Shown here in pieces: positions 50,897 to 59,414 of a stretch of DNA of 64,000 bases. The notes under the pieces were generated by a model. The model had not been told where the DNA came from. It did no database searches and was given only the letters and a program-made list of their open reading frames with translations. Made by a program: the position numbers and the translations under genes. How positions within the stretch are numbered: the first letter of the stretch is position 1; each line of letters begins with the position of its first letter. Source of the stretch: Achromobacter sp. HZ34 (GTDB taxonomy: Bacteria; Pseudomonadota; Gammaproteobacteria; Burkholderiales; Burkholderiaceae_B). Where the stretch lies: the NCBI RefSeq assembly GCF_002209485.1, contig NZ_NJIX01000005.1:248001-312000 (forward strand). The letters are read 5' to 3'.

Positions 50897-51864
50897 TACC
50901 TCACCTCATCCCGGTCTACGTATTTCGGTTGAACCATGCGCTTGTCCAGGCCGCGCAGCACGTCGTCCAGCATCTGGTACTGGCGCCGCACCAGCGCCTT
51001 GCCGCGCAGGATGCGGCCATAGCCTGGCGCGATGGTCTCGATGTCGTATTTGTCGAACACGTCCGCCAGCTTGCGCCTCAGCGCATCGGTGCTGCCGCCT
51101 TCCAGCCACCAGTAGCGTGTGTTCAGCAGGAAGCTGCGGATATGCGCGGCGCTGGTGCGGTTGTCGTCGGCCGTGGTGGTCCAGGGGCCGTCCTCGTCTT
51201 GCGACCACTCGTGGGAGAAGGTGTCCGACGTGAACAGGGTGCGGGTGGCGGCGTCGAACATCCAGCGAGTGCTGATCAGGCGGATGGGGGCCTGGAAGGC
51301 CACCAGCGGGCGGTTCTCCCCACGGCCGACGTGCAGCGTGGCGGCGCGGCCCACCAGCGTGGTCTTCAAGGCGTAGTCGTCGGAAGCGGTGGCGGCATCC
51401 GACCTGCCGCCGAAGTCCACCCACTTGGCGGCGTCCGCATTGCCCGAATAGCACTGCTCGACGTCGAAGGCGGCGGCAATCGCCTCCACGTTGCACACCG
51501 ACATGTATTCGTTGATGCGCATGGGAAACACCGACAGCGCGGTGCCGGGGGGTAACAGGGAGGCGATCTGCCTGATCAGGGATTGCTGGTGCGCCGTATA
51601 GCCGCTGTCCAGCAGCAAGGCACGATCGTCGTGCTGGAGCAGGTAGCAGTTCGAGGGCGCATAGCCCCTTGCCGTCGACGGATAGGCGCTGACGCGCCCC
51701 GCCAGTTGCATGACGTTGTGCAGGGCATGGAGCTGCCGGTCGGCCAGGACGGTGATGTGGCTGGCATGGGTTTCAGCTGGACTGCCAGCGGGGGTGCCAG
51801 CGGGGGTGCCAGCGGGGCTACCAGATAAGGCGCCGGTGGAGGGTCTGGAGAGTTGAGTTTGCAT
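50896..51864 (-). CDS. MBL-fold homologue lacking the metal motif
   Basis: A 322-residue protein with the same overall fold order as its neighbour (GYAPSNCYLLQHDDRALLLDSGYT, then TRTLFTSDTFSHEW and IAPGYGRIL), but where HxHxDH should stand it has RINEYM at residues 116-121. The main metal ligands are therefore gone. Residues 14-31 are a PAGT-type repeat encoded by 12-base units. It probably is an inactive partner of the following MBL protein. The start at 51864 is tentative because the repeat region is poorly constrained. Confidence 0.72.
   Translation of the reverse strand: MQTQLSRPSTGALSGSPAGTPAGTPAGSPAETHASHITVLADRQLHALHNVMQLAGRVSAYPSTARGYAPSNCYLLQHDDRALLLDSGYTAHQQSLIRQIASLLPPGTALSVFPMRINEYMSVCNVEAIAAAFDVEQCYSGNADAAKWVDFGGRSDAATASDDYALKTTLVGRAATLHVGRGENRPLVAFQAPIRLISTRWMFDAATRTLFTSDTFSHEWSQDEDGPWTTTADDNRTSAAHIRSFLLNTRYWWLEGGSTDALRRKLADVFDKYDIETIAPGYGRILRGKALVRRQYQMLDDVLRGLDKRMVQPKYVDRDEVR
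51784..51819. repeat. 12-bp tandem repeat in MBL-like gene
   Basis: Three units of GCCAGCGGGGGT (the last with one change) encode GTPAGTPAGS-like residues near the N-terminus of the minus-strand gene. The unit length keeps the frame. Confidence 0.75.
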
Positions 51865-51938
51865 TCCGGTACTCGCGATGCTGCCGGGCAGCGGGGCTGA
51901 GGGTCGGAATGATTATGGGATTGCGCTCCGCTTGCCGC

Positions 51939-51979
51939 CATCGCTGAGGACGTATGTGGACATGGCTCGCCAGCGATGG
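51939..51979. repeat. Spaced inverted repeat before the MBL pair
   Basis: CCATCGCTG (51939-51947) and CAGCGATGG (51971-51979) are exact inverted copies 23 bases apart, 75 bases upstream of the MBL-like start. They lie in the 229-base gap after the LysR gene, so they may be a regulator site. Confidence 0.5.
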
Positions 51980-52093
51980 AGGAAACCGCCGCGGCCGCGT
52001 ACTGTGCACAACTATCTGCACACTTGTCCGCACGCCTTCCTGCAGGCCGTATTTGCAAGCCGCTTTCGCAAGCTCCCACGCCCGCTCATGCCA

Positions 52094-53023
52094 TCAATCC
52101 TTGACCCGCAACCGCGCTGCAACATCGCGCAACGCCGCCCGCAGCCATTGATGGGCCGGATCCTTGTGCATGCGGTCGTGCCAGTACATGGCGATGTCCA
52201 CGTCAGGCATGGGGACGGGAGGCGGCAAGACCTGCACCCCCGCGGTGGCTTCGAAGTGGCGCGCCAGGTGCTCCGGCACGGTAGCCAGCATGTCCGACGC
52301 GGCGACCACGGCGGCGGAAGACAGGATGGACGGTTGCCAGGCGCCGATCTGCCGCGTCTCGCCGACGGCGCCCAGGGCCTCGTCCACGGTGGTCTCCAGG
52401 GTGGCGCTGCCGTCGCGGCCGCGCGTGTAATAGACGTGCGGCCAGCGGATGTACTGCCCCAGATCCACCGTGCCCCGTATGTCTGGATGGTGCCGCGCGG
52501 CAATCACCGCCAACTTCTGGCGCAGCAGCAGGGAAACATGCAGGCCCTCGGGTACCGGACGCATGAAACTGATCAACAGGTCGGCGTAGCCTTCTTCCAG
52601 CTCGTGGCTGGCCCGCGCGACGTCCGGCACGTGGGTGCGCAGGCGGATGCCGGGCGCGACGCCACGCAGGTGGGCGATCAAGGCGGGGATCAGGACGAAA
52701 CCAACCGACTCCGTCGCCGCGACATCGAAGCGCTGGTCGGCGTGGGCCGCATCGAACTCGTCCTGGCGCACCAGGGCGTGGTCGATCAGCGCGACGCCCT
52801 GGCGCACGCTCTCGGCCAGGGCCAGGGCGCGCGCGGTCGGCACCATGCCTTTTTCAGTGCGCACCAGCAGCGGGTCATTGAACAACACGCGCAGCCGCGC
52901 CAGCGTGGCGCTCATCGCGGGTTGCGTCATGCCCATGCGCAATGCCGCGCGGGTGACGTGCGCCTCGCTGATCAATGCCGTGAGGCAGCGCAGCAGGAAG
53001 ATATCGAGATGCCTGGGTTCCAA
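52094..53023 (-). CDS. LysR-family transcriptional regulator
   Basis: A 309-residue LysR regulator. The DNA-binding part reads HLDIFLLRCLTALISEAHVTRAALRMGMTQPAMSATLARLRVLFNDPLLVRT, the NodD/PnpR-like branch. The C-terminal effector domain follows with ATVPEHLARHF. The start is a TTG at 53023; no ATG lies close enough to include the full helix-turn-helix. It precedes the MBL-Bug operon on the same strand and is divergent from the GlcG-like gene, so it could regulate either. Confidence 0.88.
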   Translation of the reverse strand: MEPRHLDIFLLRCLTALISEAHVTRAALRMGMTQPAMSATLARLRVLFNDPLLVRTEKGMVPTARALALAESVRQGVALIDHALVRQDEFDAAHADQRFDVAATESVGFVLIPALIAHLRGVAPGIRLRTHVPDVARASHELEEGYADLLISFMRPVPEGLHVSLLLRQKLAVIAARHHPDIRGTVDLGQYIRWPHVYYTRGRDGSATLETTVDEALGAVGETRQIGAWQPSILSSAAVVAASDMLATVPEHLARHFEATAGVQVLPPPVPMPDVDIAMYWHDRMHKDPAHQWLRAALRDVAARLRVKD

Positions 53024-53093
53024 ACGGGAGACCGGGGGGACCGGTACTGATGTTGTTTTGTCCCGATCATGCCTTAGTCAACTGGAAAGCTCA

Positions 53094-53552
53094 ATGATGG
53101 AAACCGTGACCACCCTCCCGCTGGAAAGCATATCCCTGCAGGCCGCCCTGGAAATTGCGCAACGCACCATCGCCTATGCGCGCAGCCAGAACATGACTCC
53201 CATCGCGGTATCCGTGCTGGACGTGCGTGGCGCGCTCAAGGCCTATCTGGCGGAGGACGGCACCAGCTTGCTGCGTGCCGACATCTCGCGCGCCAAGGCC
53301 TGGGGCAGCCTGGGCATGGGCTTCGGCAGCCGCAAGCTGGCCGACCGCACGCCCCGCAACGCCTACTTCACCACAGCCTTGCAGGCCATGAGCGACGGCA
53401 AGGCCGTGCCGGCGCCCGGCGGCATACTCATACGCAACGCCGCCGGAGAGGTGGTGGGCGCCGTCGGCGTCAGTGGCGAGACCTCGGACAACGATGAGTT
53501 GTGCGCCATGCAGGGCGTGGAGGCGGTGGGGTTAAGGGGGGATCCCGTCTAG
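53094..53552 (+). CDS. GlcG/HbpS-family haem-degrading-like protein
   Basis: A 152-residue protein of the GlcG/HbpS (DUF336) fold: LESISLQAALEIAQRTIAYARSQN, VLDVRGALKAYLAEDGTSLLRADI, RAKAWGSLGMGFGSRKLADR and the C-terminal APGGILIRNAAGEVVGAVGVSGETSDNDE. Members occur in glycolate, propanediol and aromatic operons and some bind haem. The ATG at 53094 (or 53097) follows GGAAAGC. Its TAG stop shares the palindrome CTAG with the stop of the convergent GNAT gene. Confidence 0.9.
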   Translation: MMETVTTLPLESISLQAALEIAQRTIAYARSQNMTPIAVSVLDVRGALKAYLAEDGTSLLRADISRAKAWGSLGMGFGSRKLADRTPRNAYFTTALQAMSDGKAVPAPGGILIRNAAGEVVGAVGVSGETSDNDELCAMQGVEAVGLRGDPV

Positions 53553-54013
53553 GCCGCGTGCACCAGCGACTTGAAGAAGTACCTGGGCGAGTCCTCGTAG
53601 CCCTGGCGCAGATAGAAACGGTGCGCGTCGACCCGGCGGGAATGGCAATGCAGTTCGATGCGGTCGCAGCCCCGTTCGCGGGCAACCTCGACGGCTTTGC
53701 CTTCCAGCAGCGCGCCTATACCCTCGCCGCGCGCGCGTTCGGATACGCAGAAGTAGCTGATGCGGCAGAAGTCGCCCGCCAGCGCCAGCTGCGGGATGAA
53801 GTGCAGGGAGATGATCCCCAGTACGTCGCCGTCTTTCACCGCCGCCAGCATGACCTCGTCCGGGTGGGCCAGCAGCTGGACGAGGCGTCGCTCGATGAAG
53901 GACTCTGTGCCCGGATAACCCAGGGAGGCAAGCAACTGCGCGATGGCGGCCGCGTCCGCCGCGGTGGGGGACCTGACTTCGATGGGGTGCGTCGTGCTCA
54001 TGCCCGTGTTCAT
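53549..54013 (-). CDS. GNAT-family N-acetyltransferase
   Basis: A 154-residue acetyltransferase. PTAADAAAIAQLLASLGYPG opens the fold, the acetyl-CoA loop is VSERARGEGIGALLEGKAVEVARERG, and the last motif is RIELHCHSRRVDAHRFYLRQGYE, the ending typical of aminoglycoside-6'-acetyltransferase-like and general GNATs. ATG at 54013 has AGGGGCACC before it; 54001 is possible. A longer frame upstream passes through a large inverted repeat and is unlikely to be coding. Confidence 0.9.
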   Translation of the reverse strand: MNTGMSTTHPIEVRSPTAADAAAIAQLLASLGYPGTESFIERRLVQLLAHPDEVMLAAVKDGDVLGIISLHFIPQLALAGDFCRISYFCVSERARGEGIGALLEGKAVEVARERGCDRIELHCHSRRVDAHRFYLRQGYEDSPRYFFKSLVHAA

Positions 54014-54032
54014 GCCGGTGCCCCTGCCTGTC

Positions 54033-54064
54033 CACGTGCTTGCAGGCAGGCTTGCAAGCACGTG
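54033..54064. repeat. 12-bp perfect inverted repeat before GNAT gene
   Basis: CACGTGCTTGCA (54033-54044) is followed after GGCAGGCT by its exact complement TGCAAGCACGTG (54053-54064). It lies 20 bases upstream of the minus-strand GNAT start, in the leader. It could be an operator or an mRNA hairpin affecting translation. Confidence 0.75.
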
Positions 54065-54175
54065 TGTCCGCCGAACGCCGTGCGATGCGTCATGTTCATA
54101 CCTCACCTCGCTTTTAAAGATATAGACGATTGGATGAATCATCGCATCATATCGGGAGCGCGTGACACGCAGGTT

Positions 54176-55060
54176 TCAGGTGGGGGCCATCTCCGCGAAG
54201 GCGTCGAACAGTTCGGCTATCAGCGGGTTATGGGCATCGCGCCGGCTGACGCCGTAGGTTTCGGAGCGCGCGTCCACGCCCGCCATCGGGCGGAATACCG
54301 CCCCGCGCAGGGCTGAATTCCGCAAGGCTTGCGGCACCAGGCCCACGCCCAGGCCCTGCGCCACCAGCGACACCACGGCCAGCCAATGGCGTACCTCGTG
54401 CCTGATCTCGGGGCGGAAGCCCGCCTCGGCGCAGATGGCCAGGATACGGTCGTAGTAGTCCGGCGACACGCTCTGCGAGAACAGCACGAAAGGCTCGCCG
54501 GTGAGATCCGCGGGCCTGACCGCCGTGCCGCGCACCAGGCGATGGCGCGCCGGCAGGCAGCAGATGAACGGTTCGGACAGCAGCAGGCGGCTGTCCAGTT
54601 CGTCGGGCATGCGGCTGGTGTGGATGAAGCCCAGGTCCAGGCGGTCGTGCATCAGGCCGGTGATCTGGTCGCCGGAGTTCAGTTCCGTCAGCGTTACCTG
54701 GACCTTTGGATAGCGTGCCTGGAAATTACGCAGGGCCTGCGGCAGGCCGCGATACAGCATGGCGCCGACGAAGCCCACCCGCAGGCGTCCGGCCAGGCCG
54801 GCGGCCACGTTGCGGGCTTCCAGCGCGGCTTCGTCTGCCTGCGCCAGGATCTTGCGCGCGGAGATACGCAGGGCCTGGCCCGCGGCGGTGAGGCGGACTT
54901 CCTTGTTGTTGCGCTCGAACAGGCGGGCGCCGACGCTTTCTTCCAACTGCCGGATGGCTACCGACAGCGGCGGCTGCGAAATAGACAACCGCGCCGCCGC
55001 CCGGCTGAAATGCAATTCCTCGGCCAGGACAGAGAAATAACGCAGATGCCGCAATTCCAT
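54176..55060 (-). CDS. LysR-family transcriptional regulator
   Basis: A 294-residue LysR regulator of the CatM/BenM/CbbR-like type: MELRHLRYFSVLAEELHFSRAAARL, then SQPPLSVAIRQLEESVGARLFERNNKEVRLTAAG, with an effector domain containing GLGVGLVPQALRN. ATG at 55060 has AGGAACATC upstream; longer frames add unrelated residues. Divergent from the AidB-like dehydrogenase gene and lying beside the putative itaconate locus, it is the best candidate for its regulator, in the same role as RipR. Confidence 0.93.
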   Translation of the reverse strand: MELRHLRYFSVLAEELHFSRAAARLSISQPPLSVAIRQLEESVGARLFERNNKEVRLTAAGQALRISARKILAQADEAALEARNVAAGLAGRLRVGFVGAMLYRGLPQALRNFQARYPKVQVTLTELNSGDQITGLMHDRLDLGFIHTSRMPDELDSRLLLSEPFICCLPARHRLVRGTAVRPADLTGEPFVLFSQSVSPDYYDRILAICAEAGFRPEIRHEVRHWLAVVSLVAQGLGVGLVPQALRNSALRGAVFRPMAGVDARSETYGVSRRDAHNPLIAELFDAFAEMAPT

Positions 55061-55203
55061 GGTCGATGTTCCTGCTTCAAGGAAGTTAATGCCACACCCC
55101 CAATGGGTGTGCCCTGGGGCCCCGGCCCGCGTCGCACCGAGCCGGGCCGCGCCGGCACGGATGGGGCAGCAGCTGCAGGTGCGGCTTTCATTACTATATT
55201 CAA

Positions 55204-55243
55204 TTCGAATCGTACGAAACAAAATCAATATTGGATAGCTATC
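55204..55243. promoter_or_regulatory. Candidate LysR binding sites
   Basis: TTCGAATCGTACGAA (55204-55218) is a T-N11-A type palindrome, and 15 bases on lies the perfect palindrome GATAGCTATC (55234-55243). Both are in the AT-rich part of the LysR/dehydrogenase divergent gap, 50-89 bases before the dehydrogenase start. Confidence 0.6.
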
Positions 55244-55292
55244 GTATGTCTCCCTAGAATCCTTGGTAAAAATCCAGCCGAGGAGACGCGGC

Positions 55293-56981
55293 ATGCCGCA
55301 AGCCGATCGACACCCCATCCCCGACCGCCGGGGCGAGAACTTCTACGCCACCGACCCCGAACTGCAGGCCCTGCTGCCGCTATACCTGCCCGGCGACCTG
55401 CTGCGCCACATGGCGCCCCACTTCGCCCGCATGGGTGAACTGGCCGGCGGCAAGGTGGATGACCTGGCCGGCATCGCCGACCATCACCCCCCTACCCTGG
55501 AATACCGCTCGCGCACCGGCCTGGACCAGCAACGGGTGCTCAAGCACCCCGCCTACGTCGAACTGGAACGCATCGCGCTCAGCGAATTCGGCCTCGGCGC
55601 CATGTCCCACCGCGACGAGACGCTGGGCTGGCGCGGCCCCATGCCCGCCACCGTCAAGTACGTGCTGACCTATCTCTTCGTGCAGTCCGAATTCGGCCTG
55701 TGCTGCCCCGTGTCGATGACCGATTCGCTGACCCGCACGCTGCGCAAGTTCGGCAGTGCGGAATTGATCGAACGCTACCTGCCGCGCCTGACCACGCTGG
55801 ACTTCGATGCGCTGGCCCAGGGCGCCATGTTCATGACCGAACAGGCGGCGGGATCGGACATCGCTGCCACCGAAACCCGCGCTGAACCCGCGGGCGACGG
55901 CACCTGGTTGCTGCACGGCGACAAGTGGTTCTGCTCCAACCCGGATGCCGACCTGGCCATGGTGCTGGCACGTCCCGACGGCGCACCGGCCGGCCTGAAG
56001 GGGATTTCGCTGTTCCTGCTGCCGCGCCTGCTGCAAGACGGCAGCGCCAACCATTACCGCATCGTGCGCCTGAAGGACAAGCTGGGCACCCGTTCCATGG
56101 CCAGCGGCGAGATCCGCCTGGAAGGCGCGGTGGCCTACCTGGTGGGCGAAGCGGGGCGCGGCTTCGTGCAGATCGCCGACATGGTGAACAACTCGCGCCT
56201 GTCCAACGGTGTGCGCGCGGCGGGCCTGATGCGGCGCGCGGTGGCGGAAGCCGAGTTCATCGCGCGCGAACGCCGCGCCTTCGGCCGCAGCCTGCGCGAC
56301 ATGCCCTTGATGCGGCGCCAACTCGACAAGCTGCGCGTGCCCGCCGAGCAGGCCCGCACGATGATGTTCCAGACGGCGGCGGCGCTGGCGCGCTCCGATG
56401 CGGGCGAAGCCGGCGCCTATGCGCTGTTGCGCATCCTCACCCCGCTGATCAAGTTCCGCGCCTGCCGCGACGCGCGCAAAGTGACGGGCGATGCGATGGA
56501 GGTCCGCGGCGGTTGCGGCTACATCGAGGAATGGACCGACCCACGCTTGGTGCGCGACGCCCATCTCGGATCGATCTGGGAAGGCACCAGCAATATCGTC
56601 GCCCTGGATGTGATCCGCGCGATCAAGCGCGATGACGCCCTGGCGGCCCTGCGCGCGCATGTGCAAGGCCTGCTTGGCCGCGCGGCTTCCAGGCTGGCCC
56701 CGGCCTTCGCCGACGCCCTGCGCGGCGCGCTGGAGGGTGCCTGCGCCTTGGCGACCAGCGCCACGCAGGATGGCGGCGACGTACTGGCCCGCCAGGCCGC
56801 CTCGGCCCTGTATCACTGCACCAGCGCGACGGCGATGGCGTGGGAAGCCGTCGAAGGCGGCTCGGCCGATCGCCTGCGCTGGGCCCAGCTGGCCTTGCAA
56901 CAACGCGTGCTGCCGCGCGACCCTCTGTCGCCGGATGCCTTGCCGGCGGGATGGAACGCCGCTGCCACGGCCCTTCGATAG
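55293..56981 (+). CDS. AidB-like acyl-CoA dehydrogenase
   Basis: A 562-residue acyl-CoA dehydrogenase of the long AidB type. An adapter N-terminus (ENFYATDPELQALLPLYLP) comes before the dehydrogenase core: SMTDSLTRTLRKFGS, FMTEQAAGSDIAATETRAEP, DKWFCSNPDADLAMVLARP, MVNNSRLSNGVRAAG and the late GDAMEVRGGCGYIEEW, then WEGTSNIVALDVIR. The ATG at 55293 follows CGAGGAGACGC. It may oxidise a branched acyl-CoA rather than repair DNA. It opens the plus-strand genes that lead into the itaconate-like locus, 167 bases before the next gene. Confidence 0.9.
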   Translation: MPQADRHPIPDRRGENFYATDPELQALLPLYLPGDLLRHMAPHFARMGELAGGKVDDLAGIADHHPPTLEYRSRTGLDQQRVLKHPAYVELERIALSEFGLGAMSHRDETLGWRGPMPATVKYVLTYLFVQSEFGLCCPVSMTDSLTRTLRKFGSAELIERYLPRLTTLDFDALAQGAMFMTEQAAGSDIAATETRAEPAGDGTWLLHGDKWFCSNPDADLAMVLARPDGAPAGLKGISLFLLPRLLQDGSANHYRIVRLKDKLGTRSMASGEIRLEGAVAYLVGEAGRGFVQIADMVNNSRLSNGVRAAGLMRRAVAEAEFIARERRAFGRSLRDMPLMRRQLDKLRVPAEQARTMMFQTAAALARSDAGEAGAYALLRILTPLIKFRACRDARKVTGDAMEVRGGCGYIEEWTDPRLVRDAHLGSIWEGTSNIVALDVIRAIKRDDALAALRAHVQGLLGRAASRLAPAFADALRGALEGACALATSATQDGGDVLARQAASALYHCTSATAMAWEAVEGGSADRLRWAQLALQQRVLPRDPLSPDALPAGWNAAATALR

Positions 56982-57148
56982 CACGCTCGCTGCAAGAATC
57001 TTCGCATTTCAACGGCAATCCCGCGGCAGCTATTTTTACTTCTTCAACGACGATCCCAACGCAGAAGTCTTACGCAGTCCATAAATAACCCGCCACCGCT
57101 GCCACCGGCTAGCAATGGAGCGCGGGAACATAACGGAGACAACCCACC

Positions 57149-58144
57149 ATGTACAAACGCAGCTTTATCGCCGCGACCGCGGCCCTGGCGGCCCAAGCCT
57201 TTCTGGCGGCCCTGCCCCTGCAGGCCGCATACGCCGCCGAAACCTTCCCCAACAAACCCATCACCCTGATCATTCCCTATCCGCCCGGCGGCCCCACCGA
57301 CGCCATGGCGCGCACCCTGGCCACCGAGCTGTCGACGCACCTGCCGCAACCCATGATCGTGGAGAACCGCGCCGGCGCCAACGGCAATATCGGCGCCGAG
57401 TACGTGGCGCGTGCCGCGCCGGACGGCTACACGCTGATGTTCGGTACGTCGGGGCCGCTGGCCATCAATGCCAGTCTTTACCATGGACTCGGCTATGACC
57501 CCGTGAAGAGCTTCGCGCCGGTGATCCACGTCGGCTATCTGCCTAACGTCCTGGTGGTGAACCCCAACATCCCGGCCAAGACGGTGCCGGAACTGGTGGC
57601 ATGGTCCAAGACCCATCCTGGCGCGCTGTCGTTCGCCTCATCGGGCAGCGGCGCGTCCTCGCATCTGGCGGGTGTCATGTTCAACAGCGTCGCCGGCACG
57701 GACTTCCTGCATGTGCCGTACAAGGGCACGGGGCCCGCGCTCAACGACCTGCTGGGCGGCCATGTCGCCATGAGCTTCACCGACGTCCTCACCGCCAAGC
57801 CTTTCGTCGAGACCGACAAGCTGCGCGCCCTGGGCGTGACCACGGCCAGGCCGTCGCGCGCCTTGCCAGGTGTACCCACCATCGCCGAACAAGGCTATGC
57901 CGGCTATGACGTCAGCGTCTTCTTCGGCGTCGTCGCGCCCGCCGGCACGCCGGTGGACCGCATCGACACGCTCAATCGCGCCTTCGTGCAGGCACTGGCG
58001 TCCGAGAAGGTCAAGGCGCTGTTCGACTCGCAGGGCCTGGAGCCCGCGCCTGACAGCAGCCCGCGCGCCCTGGGTGCCTTCATTGCCCAGGAGAAGGCGA
58101 AATGGGCCGACGTGGTGAAGCAATCCGGCGCGCAGATCAACTGA
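57149..58144 (+). CDS. Bug/TctC-family periplasmic receptor
   Basis: A 331-residue receptor. The signal peptide ends LQAAYAAE (residue 31), followed by FPNKPITLIIPYPPGGPTDAMAR. ENRAGANGNIGAEYVARAAPDGYTLMF and VPYKGTGPALNDLLGGH follow. Ribosome site AACGGAGACAACC. It directly precedes the CoA-transferase gene and is the likely receptor of a dicarboxylate such as itaconate for the downstream enzymes; that link is inferred from position. Confidence 0.93.
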   Translation: MYKRSFIAATAALAAQAFLAALPLQAAYAAETFPNKPITLIIPYPPGGPTDAMARTLATELSTHLPQPMIVENRAGANGNIGAEYVARAAPDGYTLMFGTSGPLAINASLYHGLGYDPVKSFAPVIHVGYLPNVLVVNPNIPAKTVPELVAWSKTHPGALSFASSGSGASSHLAGVMFNSVAGTDFLHVPYKGTGPALNDLLGGHVAMSFTDVLTAKPFVETDKLRALGVTTARPSRALPGVPTIAEQGYAGYDVSVFFGVVAPAGTPVDRIDTLNRAFVQALASEKVKALFDSQGLEPAPDSSPRALGAFIAQEKAKWADVVKQSGAQIN

Positions 58145-58226
58145 GGAGAGCCCCGCTGATGGCCCAAGTTATCCACAATGCCCGCGCGCCGCGCTGCGCA
58201 GGCGTAACGCGACCAAGGACAGCATC

Positions 58227-59414
58227 ATGACGACAGCGGCTTCCGACGCCACGCCAGGCAGCCTGGCCGGCATCCGTGTCCTGGATCTTTCCCGCATCCT
58301 GGGCGGCCCGTACTGCGGACAGATCCTGGGGGACCACGGCGCCGACGTGCTCAAGATCGAGCCGCCGCAAGGCGACGATACGCGCAGCTGGGGCCCCCCC
58401 TTCCGTGACGGCGTGGCATCGTATTACTTCGGCCTGAACCGCAACAAGCGCATCCAGCATCTGGACTTCTCCACCGACGCCGGCCGGGAACGGCTGCTGG
58501 AATTGATCGCGCAGGCTGACATCCTGGTGGAGAACTTCAAGATCGGCACCATGGAGCGCTGGGGCCTGGGCTTCGAGGCCCTGTCCCGGCGTTTCCCTCG
58601 CCTGATCTGGTGCCGCGTCTCCGGCTTCGGCGCCGACGGCCCCCTGGGCGCGCTGCCAGGCTACGACGCGGCCATCCAGGCCATGAGCGGCATCATGAGC
58701 GTCAATGGCGAGGCAGGTGGCGACGCGCTGCGCGTGGGCCTGCCGGTGGTGGACATGGTGACAGGCCTGAATGCGGTGATCGGCGTGCTGCTGGCCCTGC
58801 AGGAACGCCAGCGCAGCGGCCGCGGCCAGTTCGTCGAGGCCGCGCTGTACGACAGCGGCATTTCCCTGCTGCATCCGCATGCGGCCAACTGGTTCATGGA
58901 CGGCCGCGTGCCGGGCCGTACCGGCAATGCGCATCCGAACATCTATCCCTACGATACTTTCCGCACGCGCACCGATCCGCTGTTCCTGGCGGTAGGCAAC
59001 GACCGCCAGTTCGGCGTACTGTGCGCCGTCATCGGCTGCCCGGCGCTGGCCAGCGATCCACGCTATGCCAGTTCCGGCAACCGGTCGACCAATCGCGCCG
59101 AACTCAAGCCCGCGTTGGAAGCGGCGCTGGCGCACTTCGACGCCGAAGACCTTCTGCAACGCCTGCTGGCCGCCAGCGTCCCCGCCGCGCCGGTCCTGAA
59201 CGTGGACGCCGCGCTGGAACACCCTCACACCGCGCATCGCGGCATGGTGGTGGACATGGAAGGCGGCTATCGCGGCCTGGGCGCCCCCGTGAAGCTAAGC
59301 CGTACGCCAGCCACCTATCGCCATGCTCCCCTGGCCACGGGAACGGATTTCGCTCCGCTGCCGGATGAGCCGGACCGGATCATGGAGAACGCCAAGAACG
59401 GGGCGGAGAACTGA
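58227..59414 (+). CDS. CaiB/BaiF family III CoA transferase (itaconate CoA-transferase-like)
   Basis: A 395-residue family III CoA transferase. GIRVLDLSRILGGPYCGQILGDHGADVLKIE is the classic opening, the catalytic aspartate is expected in LPVVDMVTGLNAVIGVLLALQER, and AHRGMVVDM near the end is conserved. It moves CoA from a donor such as succinyl-CoA to a carboxylic acid. Grouping with MmgE/PrpD, acyl-CoA dehydrogenase, hydratase and CitE-like genes matches the itaconate locus, which makes itaconate CoA-transferase (Ict) the best guess; mesaconate or citramalate CoA-transferases are alternatives. Confidence 0.9.
   Translation: MTTAASDATPGSLAGIRVLDLSRILGGPYCGQILGDHGADVLKIEPPQGDDTRSWGPPFRDGVASYYFGLNRNKRIQHLDFSTDAGRERLLELIAQADILVENFKIGTMERWGLGFEALSRRFPRLIWCRVSGFGADGPLGALPGYDAAIQAMSGIMSVNGEAGGDALRVGLPVVDMVTGLNAVIGVLLALQERQRSGRGQFVEAALYDSGISLLHPHAANWFMDGRVPGRTGNAHPNIYPYDTFRTRTDPLFLAVGNDRQFGVLCAVIGCPALASDPRYASSGNRSTNRAELKPALEAALAHFDAEDLLQRLLAASVPAAPVLNVDAALEHPHTAHRGMVVDMEGGYRGLGAPVKLSRTPATYRHAPLATGTDFAPLPDEPDRIMENAKNGAEN

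Noticed and set aside
58169-58177. Perfect DnaA box TTATCCACA
   Set aside because: Single copy in a short gap between two co-directional genes, with no AT-rich unwinding region or further boxes. One 9-mer of this kind is expected by chance, so it is not called an origin.
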